A program made the translations under genes and the position numbers. The notes beneath the pieces were generated by a model. That model ran no database searches, had not been told where the DNA came from, and worked only from the letters and a program-made list of their open reading frames with translations. Source: Scylla paramamosain (lineage: Eukaryota; Arthropoda; Malacostraca; Decapoda; Portunidae). From it: a stretch of 64,000 nt of DNA. The stretch is taken from NCBI RefSeq assembly GCF_035594125.1, contig NW_026973754.1, positions 136,001 to 200,000 on the forward strand, in the 5' to 3' direction. Of this stretch, positions 23,729 through 34,994 are shown in pieces (the stretch's first letter is position 1; each line of letters begins with the position of its first letter).

Positions 23729-26581
23729 ATGCCGACTACCTGTGTTGCATTTGGGTGCAATGAACAAGCGAACAAAAAATCTGATCCATCCATTACATTT
23801 CACCAGTAAGTTATTTATATATTCATTTATATATATATGATGTTCTAGGAAGTGTGCATGATTTTCATAATGAAGACTGACGCACAGGAAATAGGCGCTT
23901 TGATTATTTGATCGCAGTGTTAGGAACATGTTTACAGGCTACCAAAGGACCCGAGCAGAAGAAAGGAATGGCTTGCAGCTATACGAAGAGACAACTACAC
24001 CCCAGGCAAACAGGCACGGCTCTGCTCCAAGCACTTTAGACCTGATGATTTCGACAGGACGTCCTTGTGTTACGTGAGGCTGCGAGATAGTGTTGTTCCC
24101 AGCATATTTGAGGCTTTCCCTTCACACTTACAGAAAAAAACAAGCAAAAGGAAACCTCCCAAATCTCGCCCTCTCTGTGATCCTGCCCCACAAGAAGTGC
24201 AAGATAGTGGAAATTCTACTTTAGCTGTGCCGGAAAATCCTGTGCAAACAAACTCAGGTGAGTCACCAACCAAAGCCCAGCTAAAGAGGAAGCTGGGAGA
24301 AACAGAAACACAACTCGTGAAGTCTAGAAAAAAATTAAACTGTTGCATCAGAAAACAAGACGACTCAAGAAAAAAAATGCCGAATTGTGTTCTGTGATCA
24401 GTGCATTGAAACAAAAAAACCTAGTAAGTGAAAATAGTTTGACAGTTTTAGAGTCATGTGCTGGCGGAATGAGTGACCTTGTGAAAAGACAGGTTGCTAA
24501 GAATAGCGGTGAACCCTTGCTTGCTCAGTATTCTCCTACCTTGAAAAGTTTTGCTCTCACTTTGCATTTCTACTCTCCAAATGCTTATAGATTCGTAAGG
24601 AAAACTTTTGACACCTGCCTCCCTCACCCACGAACACTACGAAAATGGTACAACACTGTAGAGGTGAAACCAGGATTCACAAATGTAGCGTTCAGTGCAC
24701 TCAAGCAACAAATTCAGTCATCCCCAGACAACCACAGTGTCTTTTCACTAATAATGGATGAAATGGCTATACGTCAAGAAGTTGAGTGGGATGGAAATAA
24801 ATATCATGGATTTATAGACATGGGAACTGAGCTTGACGATGACTGCTTACCTGTGGCCAAGGAAGCACTTACTCTTATGGTAGTGTCACATAAGTCTGCT
24901 TTTAAGGTGCTAGTTGGATATTTTTTGATAAATGGACTTGGCGGCATTGAAAGAAGTAATTTAGTTTTGCAGGCATTAAGTGAACTTCATTCAGTTGGGG
25001 TAAATATTGTGTCCCTTACTTGTGATGGTTCTGCTCCTAATTTAAGCATGTTAACCCATCTTGGCTGCAGTTTACAACCTCATAATATTAAGTCGCACTT
25101 CAGTCATCCTTCGACAGGCAAGCCAGTCTGTGCTTTGCTTGATCCATGTCACATGTTCAAGTTAGTTAGGAATTCCCTTGGCAACCTAGGCACATTTTTG
25201 GATGGGAAAGGTAACACTATTGAGTGGGAATTTATTAAAAGACTTCATAAGTTGCAGGAAAAGGAAGGTCTACATCTCGGGAATAAGTTGAGAGCTGCAC
25301 ACATTGACTTTTTAAAGAAGCCAATGAATGTAAAGTTGGCTGTACAACTGCTTAGTGAGTCTGTCGCTGACTCTCTTCAGTTTTGCTTAGATCAGAAAAT
25401 ACCAGGATTCCAAGGTTGCCAAGGAACAATAAATTTCATACGTGCTTTTAATGCACTGTTTGACATCATGAATTCTAGGAATTTATGTAGCTACGGCTGG
25501 AAACGCCCTTTGCAAGCAGATAATAATTCTGAGGTAATGCAATTCCTTACAGAAATCCAAGAGTATCTGTTGGCCCTAACACTGCCTCGTGATAATTTGC
25601 CAGTTGTTAGGTCCAGAAGAAAAACAGGCTTTATTGGATTCCTTGTATGTTGCAAAAGTATTGAAAAGATTAATGAAATGTTGCTTACTTCTCCAAAACC
25701 AGTCTTAGAATATCTTTTAACTTATAAGATGAGTCAGGACCATATTGAATTGTTTTTCAGCATGATAAGAAGTAAGGGAGGGTTCAATAACAATCCATCT
25801 GCTCGGCAGTTCTTAGCTGCCTACAAGAGGGTGTTGACACACTCTGAAATACAAGAAGTAAGTCGTGGGAATTGTATGCCTTTAGAGTCTGTCCCGATCC
25901 TCACCACCTCGAGTCACTATTTAGAGGCTCCTAATGCAAGTGTACCTTCTAGCAGTGTCATCAACCATTCCCTTCATAAAAGCAGAGTTCTAGAGGCTGT
26001 TGTAACTGATGAAAACAAGGAATCTGAGGTGGGCAGCAAAAGCTTAGCTTCTGCCTGTGTTCTTTCTCCTTACTCTGACAAAATCGTTAGCTATATAGCC
26101 GGGTCTGTCAGTTTAAAGCTTAAGAGATTTTTAAATTGTGAGTCGTGTTGTAATGCTCTATTTAGCCATCATCTGGATGCGACTCACGGATTAATCTCAG
26201 TTAAAAATAAAGGCCACCTCTCTTCCATCCAGAGATGTTGTTGCCATTTGCCTTCTGTGTGAAAGGAAATTCAGAGAGAAAGTGTTACTGTGTAGTGACC
26301 AACCATATGCAAAGCTGTCAACACATGCTTGGCACAACATTGTAACACTTGTACTGTCTGAGTTCCAGGAGAGGATTGTCTTCTCCAGCCTGGCACAACA
26401 CATGTTAGACAGTGAGCCTGTCACTAATCATGTCGTGTTACTAATCAAGGCTGTAGCCGAGACCTATCTGCAGGTCAGGTACAGATATGCAGCCAGACAG
26501 TTTACTGCAAGACTGATTTCCCGTAAAGGGGTCAAAAGTAGAACCACGATGAACAAATTAGTATTATTTAGTGGAATGTGA
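23729..26581 (+). pseudogene. THAP9-like P-element transposase, two frameshifts
   Basis: Exon 1 (23729-23805) starts MPTTCVAFGC and an intron (GTAAGT...TTTACAG) ends at 23937. Exon 2 completes a THAP zinc domain of the C2CH type: C5, C10, C55, H58, with W37, F59 and VVPSIF at 78-83. A K/R- and L-rich coiled coil follows, broken by a one-base shift at about 24330-24360. The catalytic body, in the next frame, has IMDEMAIRQ (aspartate at 24757), SLTCDGSAPN (aspartate at 25024), DPCHMFKLVRN, and QDHIELFF...GGFNNNPSARQF (glutamate at 25747). This is the D-D-E RNase H-like signature of P-element/THAP9 transposases. A second shift near 26215-26225 moves the CERKFREK...NKLVLF C-terminus to another frame, ending at 26581. 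In the family the THAP domain binds element ends and the core cuts DNA with GTP as cofactor. As it stands this copy should not make a full protein. Confidence 0.92.
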
Positions 26582-26808
26582 TTATGTATATAATCTATAA
26601 TATCTAGTTATAAGGACATGTTGGCATACAATATATGGGTAGCAGTAACACAGTAGTTTCATTTGACACGGCAGCATATTATAAATGAGTGTAAACAGTG
26701 TAAAAAGGGGTACAAGAAAAATGCTTGGTAAGTGACAGCTCCCACATCAATATGGCGGACGGGGGAGAGCGGTGGCTTCCTCCTGCCAGTACTGCCCGCG
26801 CGGCTCAG

Positions 26809-26835
26809 GGCCACTCCAACCTTCCTATCTCAATG
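26809..26835 (-). repeat. right terminal inverted repeat of the P element
   Basis: 27 bp, perfect reverse complement of 23338-23364. It is followed directly by the second ATGAAAAT. Confidence 0.93.
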
Positions 26836-26843
26836 ATGAAAAT
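26836..26843 (+). repeat. right 8-bp target-site duplication of the P element (ATGAAAAT)
   Basis: Identical to 23330-23337. The retrotransposon sequence interrupted at the left resumes right after it. Confidence 0.92.
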
Positions 26844-27178
26844 AGTGGTACAAGATGGCAAGAGACACAATATTGTGGCAAAAAGAGAGAGAGATTGCAA
26901 AGTCTGTTACAGTGTTATGAGTGGAACTCCCCATACATGTAAGGCATACTCCTTACATGGATGGATAAGGTCCCTGTACAGAATCAGCAATTGGAGGAGA
27001 TAAGAAAAAAAAACTGGCTTAACTTTATAGAAGCTGTTTTAGCTAGAAATAAGACAAAGTTTCCAGTTTATATTATAAGTAAAGGATAGACTGAAGATGT
27101 TTAGTGTAGAAGAAGGGGACAGTTGAGAGTCAATGAAGAAGAGAAGATAGCTATCTAGAAGGTAGCATCATGTCGATG
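26844..27178 (-). mobile_element. upstream half of the Jockey-like remnant split by the P element
   Basis: Minus-strand translation includes LILYRDLIHPC(K)EYALHVWGVPL, matching the conserved 'LY...IRPCMEYASHVWG' segment that precedes the C-terminus in Jockey-type proteins. It is collinear with 22996-23329 when the P element is removed. The fragment ends near a (GAG)n array at 27182. Confidence 0.65.
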
Positions 27179-27181
27179 TTG

Positions 27182-27256
27182 AGGAGGAGGAGGAGGAGGA
27201 GGAGGAGGAGGACAAAGATGAGGAAGAGGAAGAGGAAGAGGAGGAGGAGGAGGAGG
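27182..27256 (+). repeat. (GAG)n trinucleotide array
   Basis: Purine-only GAG/GAA repeats with one GACAAAGAT interruption, at the 5' edge of the retrotransposon remnant. Confidence 0.9.
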
Positions 27257-28659
27257 ATGAAAAGCATGGATACAAGAGCAAGTTATGTCATTGCCTACAA
27301 AGATGCAACATCCAGCTCTGGATTAAAATGAGTATGGAGAAAATAGGAGGGAACAGAGAAGGAGCTACTGTCAGTTGGCTCAGACACCTGCATTTTGGTG
27401 ACGAAAAGATGAGGCTTATTAGAGGGGAGGTGGTGTTCTACAGATTGAAAATTAGATAAGGCGGCAAATGCTGCATAAATTAATGAAGAAAAAGTTGAGT
27501 AGGGTGTCAAGACACTTAAGTTCGATACCTGAAGAAGAGTCCGTCCTGGGGACATTTGTGGTCTCCTTCCCAGACAGGGACTCCAAAGCTTGTGTAAGAG
27601 CCACCATCATAAATTTTGAATTCTGAGTGAAGGGTGTCTGCATATTAGGTACATGTAGAGTTGTGTGAAGGGAGAGAGTTGTCTTTAGAGGGCAGGGTGT
27701 GACTGGCCCCTTGCACTGCGAGTCACAAATGGAAACATTCAGTGTGGTCACAGCTGGGTCATTGGAAAGTTTACAGCATCCCTGATCCACAACAACACTG
27801 GGAGTGATTATCATTTTGGCATGTGTCAGAGGAGGAAGACAATATAAAATAGAACAGTGCTGGAATACCTATCTGAAAGAGAGACACCTTCACTTAAACC
27901 CCTAATACTTGCATGCTAGATACTCTACACTGACAAAAAACAACTCAGGGCAACATCACTATACCTTACACTACACGTAAAACAGCCGACCATCGCTGGG
28001 AGAGGCAGGATGATGCGGGAATTTAGCGATAATACGAGCACAGGGTCAGGAACACACGCGGTGAGGAGCAGGAAGGAAAGTGAACGGAATGTGGCCTTGG
28101 TACTGCGTCATTTGTTCGGAATGTGCGCGAACCAGATGCGTGAGTCTTCTACAGGCGATTTCAATGCAACTAAGGATCATGAAGTGCTGTAGGTGGAATA
28201 TAAGGGTGAAGTGGTTATCTGAGTGAGGTTTAGGTGAGTTTTTGAGTGTGTATAGGTGGGAAAGACGAGCTGTTGTGAGTTTTAATTAGTGTTTCGAAGC
28301 TTCAGTCGAGACAAAAGGTACACGTTGCCGGAGGAAGGATAATACTTAAAATATTCATACTTCCTCACCTTATCTTACTTACTCACTGACTCAGCGCATA
28401 TTTAATGTTGTGTAATGTAATGCGGGGATGATAGTAAGGTCAATGTTGATGTCTTTGTTGTGGAGTAATTTATTGTGCATTATTCTTGTTCGTCTGTCCG
28501 CTCTCTGGTGACTCAACGACAGCCTATCATCTCCCTGCATTTTTCTCGTGCCCCGTTCCTCTCTCCTCTGCTCCTCACTCTCCCCATCTCTCCTACCTCC
28601 ATCCACTCTCTCCCTCCCGTCACCTACCCCCTCATCTCCCGGTCCTCTTAGCTACTTCC
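27257..28659. other. unresolved region upstream of LIN54, with one possible coding exon
   Basis: The minus strand has an open frame from an ATG at about 27814 to a good donor (CAG|GTATCG) at about 27529. It is rich in S/T/P with no known domain. Its phase does not join the first LIN54 coding exon, so I leave it unassigned. The 28000-28270 interval is less AT-rich and could hold a promoter (for LIN54 if 5' noncoding exons reach this far), but that is a guess. Pyrimidine-rich sequence follows to 28659. Confidence 0.3.
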
Positions 28660-28866
28660 GCTCTCTAGATAGATAGATAAAGAGGTAGACAGACATACAA
28701 CTAGAAAGACAGACATAGAAGAAAGATAGATAGACAGACAGACAGACAACTAGCAAGATACAGAAAAATAGACTGGTAAATAATGAAGGGTTCTGCTGTA
28801 GAAGGTGAGACGCAGAGGGGTGAAGGAGGCACTGAAAAAAAAAAAAAAAAAAAAAAAGAAAAAAAA
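28660..28866. repeat. GATA/GACA-type simple repeats and a poly-A tract
   Basis: Irregular GATA and GACA tetranucleotides at 28668-28760, and an A-run at 28834-28866 directly before the SINE. Confidence 0.8.
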
Positions 28867-29115
28867 GGGGAGCCGCCGTGGTACAGTGGAACCGCGCGCG
28901 CTTTGGGGGCCAAGTGGTCATCAGGCGCACGGGTTCGAATCCTGGCTACGGTCCGAGGGTAGGAAGGGCATCCACTCGGGGTAACGGTTCCCAAATGCCA
29001 AATCCAAAAGTCCTTCATCAGGAGGCACCGTCTCAGCCCTAACAGACTAGGGAAAACTAGACTAGCTATCACCCACACTCTCCTGTACCACGACAGCCAG
29101 CTAGTGTAGAGAAAA
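28865..29115 (+). mobile_element. tRNA-derived SINE
   Basis: A tRNA-like head contains an RNA polymerase III A box (TGGTACAGTGG, 28879-28889) and a perfect B box (GGTTCGAATCC, 28932-28942). The head is followed by a non-tRNA body starting 'gggtaggaagggcatcc'. The 43 bp between the boxes is within the tRNA range. The 3' end is uncertain. It is a retroposon head and not a functional tRNA gene, because the acceptor ends do not pair properly. Confidence 0.8.
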
Positions 29116-29199
29116 TGTGGAGAAACAAAGTATAAAGAAGCGTTTTACTTTAACATTCACCTTCAGAACAACACTTTGACGAGTCCTTTGAAAACCAAC

Positions 29200-29823
29200 A
29201 TGCCAAAGAGAACCAGGTCCACTTCTTTCTCTGAGGACTCGAATACCTCACCGCCCTCGTCCTCTTCCACGACCATCTCCCCCCCGACGTGGCCCATGAG
29301 GTCAGAGGATGAGGGGTATATGGTTTTCTTCCAGAGGCGGGACGACTGGGCCGAGTGGCGACCTACGCGGGTCTGGTACGTCTCCTCCGAGGGCGTGCAG
29401 GCGCTGGTGGGGCAGTGGAGTAACGCAGTGAAGTGGCCGCCCAATGGAGTGGCCTGGTGGATCAGTCTCCTTTCCTCGTCCAGCGGCGTGATGGGCGATC
29501 GGACTCCCTCACATGAAAACTCGATTCCTTTAACTTCGGATTCAGTTCCCCAAAATTCGGATTCGATTCCTCAAAATTCGGATTCGATTCCCTCTAACTC
29601 GGACTCGTCCCCCTTAAACGCAAACTCGACTCCCTTAAATTCAGATTCGGTGTCCTTTGACTCTGACTCGATTCACTTAACCTCAGACTCGACTCCTTTA
29701 AAACTGTTCTCAATCCCCTTTAGCCTGAACCTGAGGCTGTGTAGGGAAGAGGACAGCGTCATCATAGTGCGCTCAGAAGATGATGATGAGGAGCCACCGA
29801 AGAAGAGGCCCCGCTACTCATAA
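29200..29823 (+). CDS. candidate orphan single-exon gene, 207 residues with ten 7-residue repeats
   Basis: I do not recognise this protein. From the ATG at 29200 (context caacATGc) the frame runs 207 codons to TAA. Residues 1-33 are basic then S/T/P-rich (MPKRTRSTSF). Residues 34-92 form a tryptophan-rich block (DDWAEWRPTRVWYVS, VGQWSNAVKWPPNGVAWWIS) that could be a small folded domain. Residues 106-175 are ten tandem heptads of SDS-[IVST]-P-x-N type, encoded by a 21-bp minisatellite (29515-29724). The tail is acidic then basic (EDDDEEPPKKRPRYS) and looks like a nuclear localisation signal. Frame length and mixed composition argue for coding. A SINE lies just upstream and a minisatellite just downstream. 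It could also be a decayed transposon gene. Confidence 0.5.
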   Translation: MPKRTRSTSFSEDSNTSPPSSSSTTISPPTWPMRSEDEGYMVFFQRRDDWAEWRPTRVWYVSSEGVQALVGQWSNAVKWPPNGVAWWISLLSSSSGVMGDRTPSHENSIPLTSDSVPQNSDSIPQNSDSIPSNSDSSPLNANSTPLNSDSVSFDSDSIHLTSDSTPLKLFSIPFSLNLRLCREEDSVIIVRSEDDDEEPPKKRPRYS

Positions 29824-30010
29824 AGGTGAATGAGTGGACAGGTGAACAGAATAGCACAGGTGGGTGGAACAGGTGGACAGGACAGGTGGATAGGACAGGT
29901 GAACAGAACAGAACAGAAGGATAGAACAGGTGCATAGGTCAAGAAAATGATACAAGTGGATTAAATAGGACAAGTGGATAGAATAAGTTAGGTTAATAGG
30001 ACAGGTGAAC
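29824..30010 (+). repeat. degenerate minisatellite built on GGACAGGTG
   Basis: About 15-20 imperfect units of GGACAGGTG/GAACAG(A) starting right after the stop codon of the 29200 frame. Confidence 0.8.
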
Positions 30011-30572
30011 AGGTGTGAGCGTCCATTAGGTCCCCTCAGGTACAGATAATTACAGGTTTTGCTTACACTTTTCTTCCATCTCCGTTTCTCTATCTGTATT
30101 TTAATTAAGTTTTGTAATATCATCTCGTAAGGAAAGTTTGTATTTTACTTCATGAGCATAAAAACTACTTCTTATTTCACTTAATTTCTTATTGATGAGA
30201 ATTTTAATTGTTGTTTTATCATTATAGATAGGAACATTAATTTACAGGAGGAAAAGAAGGAGGAAGAGGGCTAATGAGAAGATGAGAAAAGGAAGAAAGG
30301 GCAATGAGGAAGAGAGGATATTTGGGATGTGAGAGCGAAAATGGTAGAAGAGAGAAGCGAGAAAAACTGATGAGAAGGGAAGTGATGGAAGGAGAAGATG
30401 TGATTGGGAAGAGGGAAAGGAGGGGTAAAGGGGGAGAGGGGAGTCGGGAGGGAGAAAGCCTTATGAGGGAGGTGAGGGGAAGTGGAAGGAAGGAAATGTG
30501 AGAGAGATTGAGGGAGAGAGGAAGAGAAAGAAGAGAAGGAAGTGGAGTTGCGTGGAGTCATTTCCTTCACTT

Positions 30573-30617
<45 letters not shown>

Positions 30618-30786
30618 GGGAAAGTCCTCATGTTTTAATTACTTCTTCCCTCATTACTGTTATCGAGGAGGTGAGAAGGGAAGGAAGAGGGGACAGTAGA
30701 GAAAGGGGAGGAAAAGAGGGGAAGGGAGGGGAGATAGCAAAAGGGAGAGGGAAGGAAGAAGGGTGAGTGTTAAGGTTTAGTGGTGA

Positions 30787-30834
<48 letters not shown>

Positions 30835-31195
30835 GAGGAGGAGGAGGAGGAGGAGGAGGAGGAGGAGGAGGAGGAGGAGGAGGAGGAGGATCATTTCAAC
30901 ATCAGGTTTCATCTCATTTCACCTTGTCTATATCCTCCTCCTCCTCCTCCTCCTCCTCCTGCTCCTGCTCCTCCTCCTCCACCTCTTCCTCATCTTCCTT
31001 CTCTTCAGTGTCAGCGCGAGTCTTTTTACATTCCACCTAACCACCAATCCTCCTCCTCCTCCTCCTCCTCCTCGCAGGATCTCTGTACAAACGTCAGCAG
31101 TCTAGATAATATGCAAACTTCCCTGACTCCAATTTGTCTTAACTTTGTCCATTTGTCCGTCAGTTTCCTGCGGCTGCCTCCTCCTCCTCCTCCTC

Positions 31196-31242
<47 letters not shown>

Positions 31243-31300
31243 GCCACTCAATTTCTTGCTTCTACCTACCGACCGCATGGGAGGGTGAAAGAGAGGGTTG

Positions 31301-31368
<68 letters not shown>

Positions 31369-31997
31369 TCCACCACCTGTATCTCCCTCCCTTCCCTCCT
31401 TCCCATCAATCTTCATTCCATCTCTCCTCTCTCCTCTCTCCTCCTCCTCCATCCCTTCCTCCTCCTCCTCCTCCTCCTCCTCCTCCTCCTCCTCCTATCA
31501 TTCTCCTTGTTCTTCTTTTCAGAGCAATAAGGAGTAGTTTCCCTTTTCCCTTCTTTTCCCCTTCTTCCCTTTGCTTAGTAACTTAAGGAGGGATGAGTTG
31601 AGGGAACAGGATGCCAAAAATTAAGGGGAATTTAAAGGGAATTAAGGAGTGAGGGGAAAATTGTTCGAAATATGTAAATGGAAAGGAGTGAGGGGAATGA
31701 GAGGAGAGTGAGAGGGGAGTGAGGGGAGGTAGTAGAGGTTTGGAATAGACAAACACAGAGCCGCCCACACCACAAATGTCATGGGAGAGGGGAGTGAGAG
31801 GGGAAGAGAGAGGGGAAGAGAGAGGGGAAAGGGGAAGGAGAGGGGAATGACCAGGAGATATATAACTCCATAGTGCTGTTCCCCTCTCCCCTCTCCCCTC
31901 TCCCTCCTGCTCCCGTCTTTTCCTCCTCTCTTCTTTCTTCTCCCTTTGCTCTTCCCCTCACCCAAATCTTTCCCCTCGCCTTCACCTCTTCGTGTGT
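30011..31997. repeat. microsatellite-rich purine and pyrimidine region, no gene
   Basis: (CA)n 30573-30612; (GTA)n passing into (GGA)n 30788-30890; (TCC)n 30936-30980, 31050-31073, 31179-31201 and 31440-31497; (CT)n 31200-31237 and 31306-31366. The rest is strand-asymmetric GA- or CT-rich sequence, including GGGGA/AGAGGGG repeats at 31680-31850 and CCCCTCTCC repeats near 31878-31905. Confidence 0.85.
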
Positions 31998-33226
31998 AAT
32001 AATAATAATAATAATAATAAACGGTTTATTCTTTAGGCAGTCAACAAACTGAAAATGTACATTGGGGGTGGGGAAATACTTGACATTAATCCTAAAGGTA
32101 AGTCAAATCTAGAAGAGACTATTGATTGATGGCTCGCACCATGGTGGGAATCGCACTGAGTCTGTACCGGTCCGTACGTGGCGCCTTTAGGGGCGTTATC
32201 TTATTGTGGTGTCTGGTGGCACGGGTAGGGCGAGGCGCGTCAGGCGGCAGCATGTTTCTGAGACGTGGATGATTCAGAAGTCCCCTTCCAAACTTCTCTA
32301 GAGCCTCACTGTACCTGGTGGATAGTCTGAACAGCTTCAGGGTGTTCAGGGCTTCTTCATAGGTGGTGTATGCAGGGCCAAGGATGACCCTGCACGCCCT
32401 TTTCTGCACACTCTCCAACTGTAGCTGTTGAGTTTGTGTGAGGGAGGAGGACCACGCTGGGGAGGCGTACATGAGTTTGGGGAGGATGAAAGTAAGATAC
32501 ACCCCCCTTAACTCATCTGTCGGCGTCCCCAGCGACCTGAGTCTGCGCAGCATGTACAGCCTGTAGGTAGCTGATCTTATGGTGCTGGCGACATGCTGCT
32601 TCCAGGTCAGCTGGTCGTCCACCGTGACTCCGAGGAGCTTGGCACATCGGACCACCTGGAGGGGGTGAGGGCCCACTGAGAGCTGGGAAGGGGGCACTGG
32701 TACAGAGGAAGTACAGAAATGCATCACCACAGTTTTGTTGTGGTTGATGGTCATCCTGCTCTCCTCCGTCCACGTCTGCAGCCGCTCCAGGATCGCTTGC
32801 AGTGGCGAGTAGTCTGGGTTCTTGGTGGAAACTGGGACGCCCACGGTGCAGTCGTCCACATACTTCCAGCGATGGGGGGTGTCAGTGAGGGCGTCGTTAA
32901 TGAGGAGGAGGAAGCATAGAGGACCCATCTTGGTCCCCTGGGGGACCCCACAAGTCAGCTGTTGGAAAGTAGAGACAGAGCCCTGATAGCGAACGGCCTG
33001 ACGCCTCCCTGTGAGGAAGTCGGCTAGCCACGCTATCAGGTTAGGAGGGAGACCCAGACTCACTGCCTTGCTGATGACAACAGTGTGATCAACAAGATCA
33101 AAAGCCTTTTTGAAGTCCACAAAAGCAACAGCTAGAAAGGTGTTTCGCTTGTCCAGGTGGCTGTGGATGAATTCAAGGAAGCTGGTCAGGTAATGGGAGG
33201 TGGAGGTGGCTTTAATATTTCCAAAC

Positions 33227-33230
<4 letters not shown>
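31998..33230 (-). mobile_element. 5'-truncated non-LTR retrotransposon, YVDD reverse transcriptase
   Basis: One uninterrupted minus-strand frame (stop at about 32119) covers the reverse-transcriptase core and thumb: AVAFVDFKKAFDLVDH, then CGVPQGTKMGP, then the catalytic box KYVDDCTVG, then KLLGVTVDDQLTWKQH, then LPKLMYASPAWSS. The C-terminal end is rich in R and T. The 3' end has an AATAAA-like motif and a TTA-type tail (plus strand (AAT)n at 31998-32021), as in the CR1/Jockey/L2 group. The N-terminal half, endonuclease and ORF1 are missing, and the frame breaks off at a (GT)n tract at 33231. The clean frame suggests a fairly recent insertion. Confidence 0.87.
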
Positions 33231-33300
<70 letters not shown>

Positions 33301-33518
33301 TGAACCAAACACCTACACGTCTTAATTTTTTTCCCATCCCAGTAACTAATAAATGCATCTGACCTTTCCCCACATTTTTCCCCTCATCTCCTCCCCTCAC
33401 CCCATCACCAAGCTTTTTCCTCTTTCTCATTATTAAGAGATGCCAACAATACCGTCAAAATTCCCCCACTTCCTCCCCCCCACTTACCATCATTCCTCTT
33501 TCCCTCTTTCATCTTCCT

Positions 33519-33608
<90 letters not shown>

Positions 33609-34128
33609 CTCTCCCCTCGCCAGCATTGTCCCGGGGAGCTTGAGACACTCCAGGCGTTAAGGAGAGAGAACAGGTGAGTTATGAGTGAGGGGAGAGGTGA
33701 GGGGAGAGGGAGAGGGGAGACAGAGGGGAATAGGTAAGAAGGACGACAGGGAGAGAGAGAGGAAGGAAAGGATAAGAGGCAATAAAGAGATGATTATGAT
33801 GATGGCAAAACCAGGTGAGAAAATAAGGGGAAAGTGAGGGGAATTGAGAGTATGAGGGGGAAATATGAAAGTGAATTGAAGGTGATGGAAAAATAAAGTT
33901 AAAATAAAAGGAAACAAGGAAAAAAGAGGGAAATTTAACAAAGAAAGGGGAAAAGGAGAAATGTAAAAAAAAGTTACAGAAAAGATGGTGAGAAGGAAAG
34001 TGAGGGGAAAAAAGAAGATGGGCGAGGAAAAATGAGAGGGGGAAAAAGATGAGAGGACAAATGAGAGGGGAAACTGAGAGGAAAATTATGATATGTAGTA
34101 ATAAACGTGGAGGGAAAGTTTTATATAT

Positions 34129-34182
<54 letters not shown>

Positions 34183-34384
34183 GGGTAAGTAGAAAACTGC
34201 TCCTTCCCTCACTTTTACCTCCATCTTTCTCGACTAAATCCCTCCTGATTCCCTCCTTTCCTCCTTCCCTCTTCCTAACTCTTTCTCAGCACCTCCTCAT
34301 CCCTCCCTTCCTCCTCTTCCTCCCTCTCTTCCTCTCCTTCTCTACCTGCCTCTTCTCCCTCTCTTCACGATTACTACTATAATC

Positions 34385-34450
<66 letters not shown>

Positions 34451-34526
34451 GAAGAAAAGGAATGAAAAGAGCAAAAAAGTAAACAAAGGAACAGAAATTA
34501 AAGAAACGAAGAAATACAAAGGAAAA

Positions 34527-34624
<98 letters not shown>

Positions 34625-34950
34625 ATGTGCGAAGAATATAATTAGTCACGAACCTTCTTAAATTACAGACTTGTAGAATAATAAGAATCAAATGAAATTC
34701 GAGATAAGAATAATGATGCGAGGAGGAGGAGGAGGAGGAGGAGGAGGAGGAGGAGGAGGAGGAGGAGGAAGTAGGCAGGGAGGGAGGGGAGGAAGAACAG
34801 GTCATTCGTGAGGGAGGAAAATAAGAAAAAAGAAAAGTGGAAATGAATTAAAGAAGAAGAAGAAGAAGAAGAAGAAGAAGAAGAAGAAGAAGAAGAAGAA
34901 GAAGAAGAAGAAGAAGAAGAAGAAGAAGAAGAAATAACTAGAACAACAAT

Positions 34951-34994
<44 letters not shown>

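Larger units (their letters stand above)
23338..26835 (+). mobile_element. complete P-element-superfamily DNA transposon, 3498 bp
   Basis: Terminal inverted repeats of 27 bp (23338-23364 and 26809-26835) are perfect and start CATTGAGATAGGAAGG; the CA...TG ends are typical of P elements. A second, internal pair is visible: GCCATATTG at 23403-23411 and its complement at 26748-26756, with GAAGCCACC between each pair. A direct repeat (AAGGAG[A/T]GTCAGGTC) near 23536 and 23613 lies between the left end and the gene. The perfect 8-bp target duplication shows that both ends are original. The body encodes a THAP-type transposase with two frameshifts. The insertion target was an older Jockey-like retrotransposon of opposite orientation, upstream of the LIN54 coding exons. 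Confidence 0.93.

Noticed and set aside
27529..27814. A minus-strand open exon with a good donor as a 5' coding exon of LIN54
   Set aside because: It ends in phase 1, whereas the first LIN54 coding exon starts in phase 0. No family resemblance. Kept only as an unassigned possibility.
28865..28952. A functional tRNA gene
   Set aside because: A and B boxes are present but the acceptor ends do not pair, and a non-tRNA body follows, so it is a SINE.
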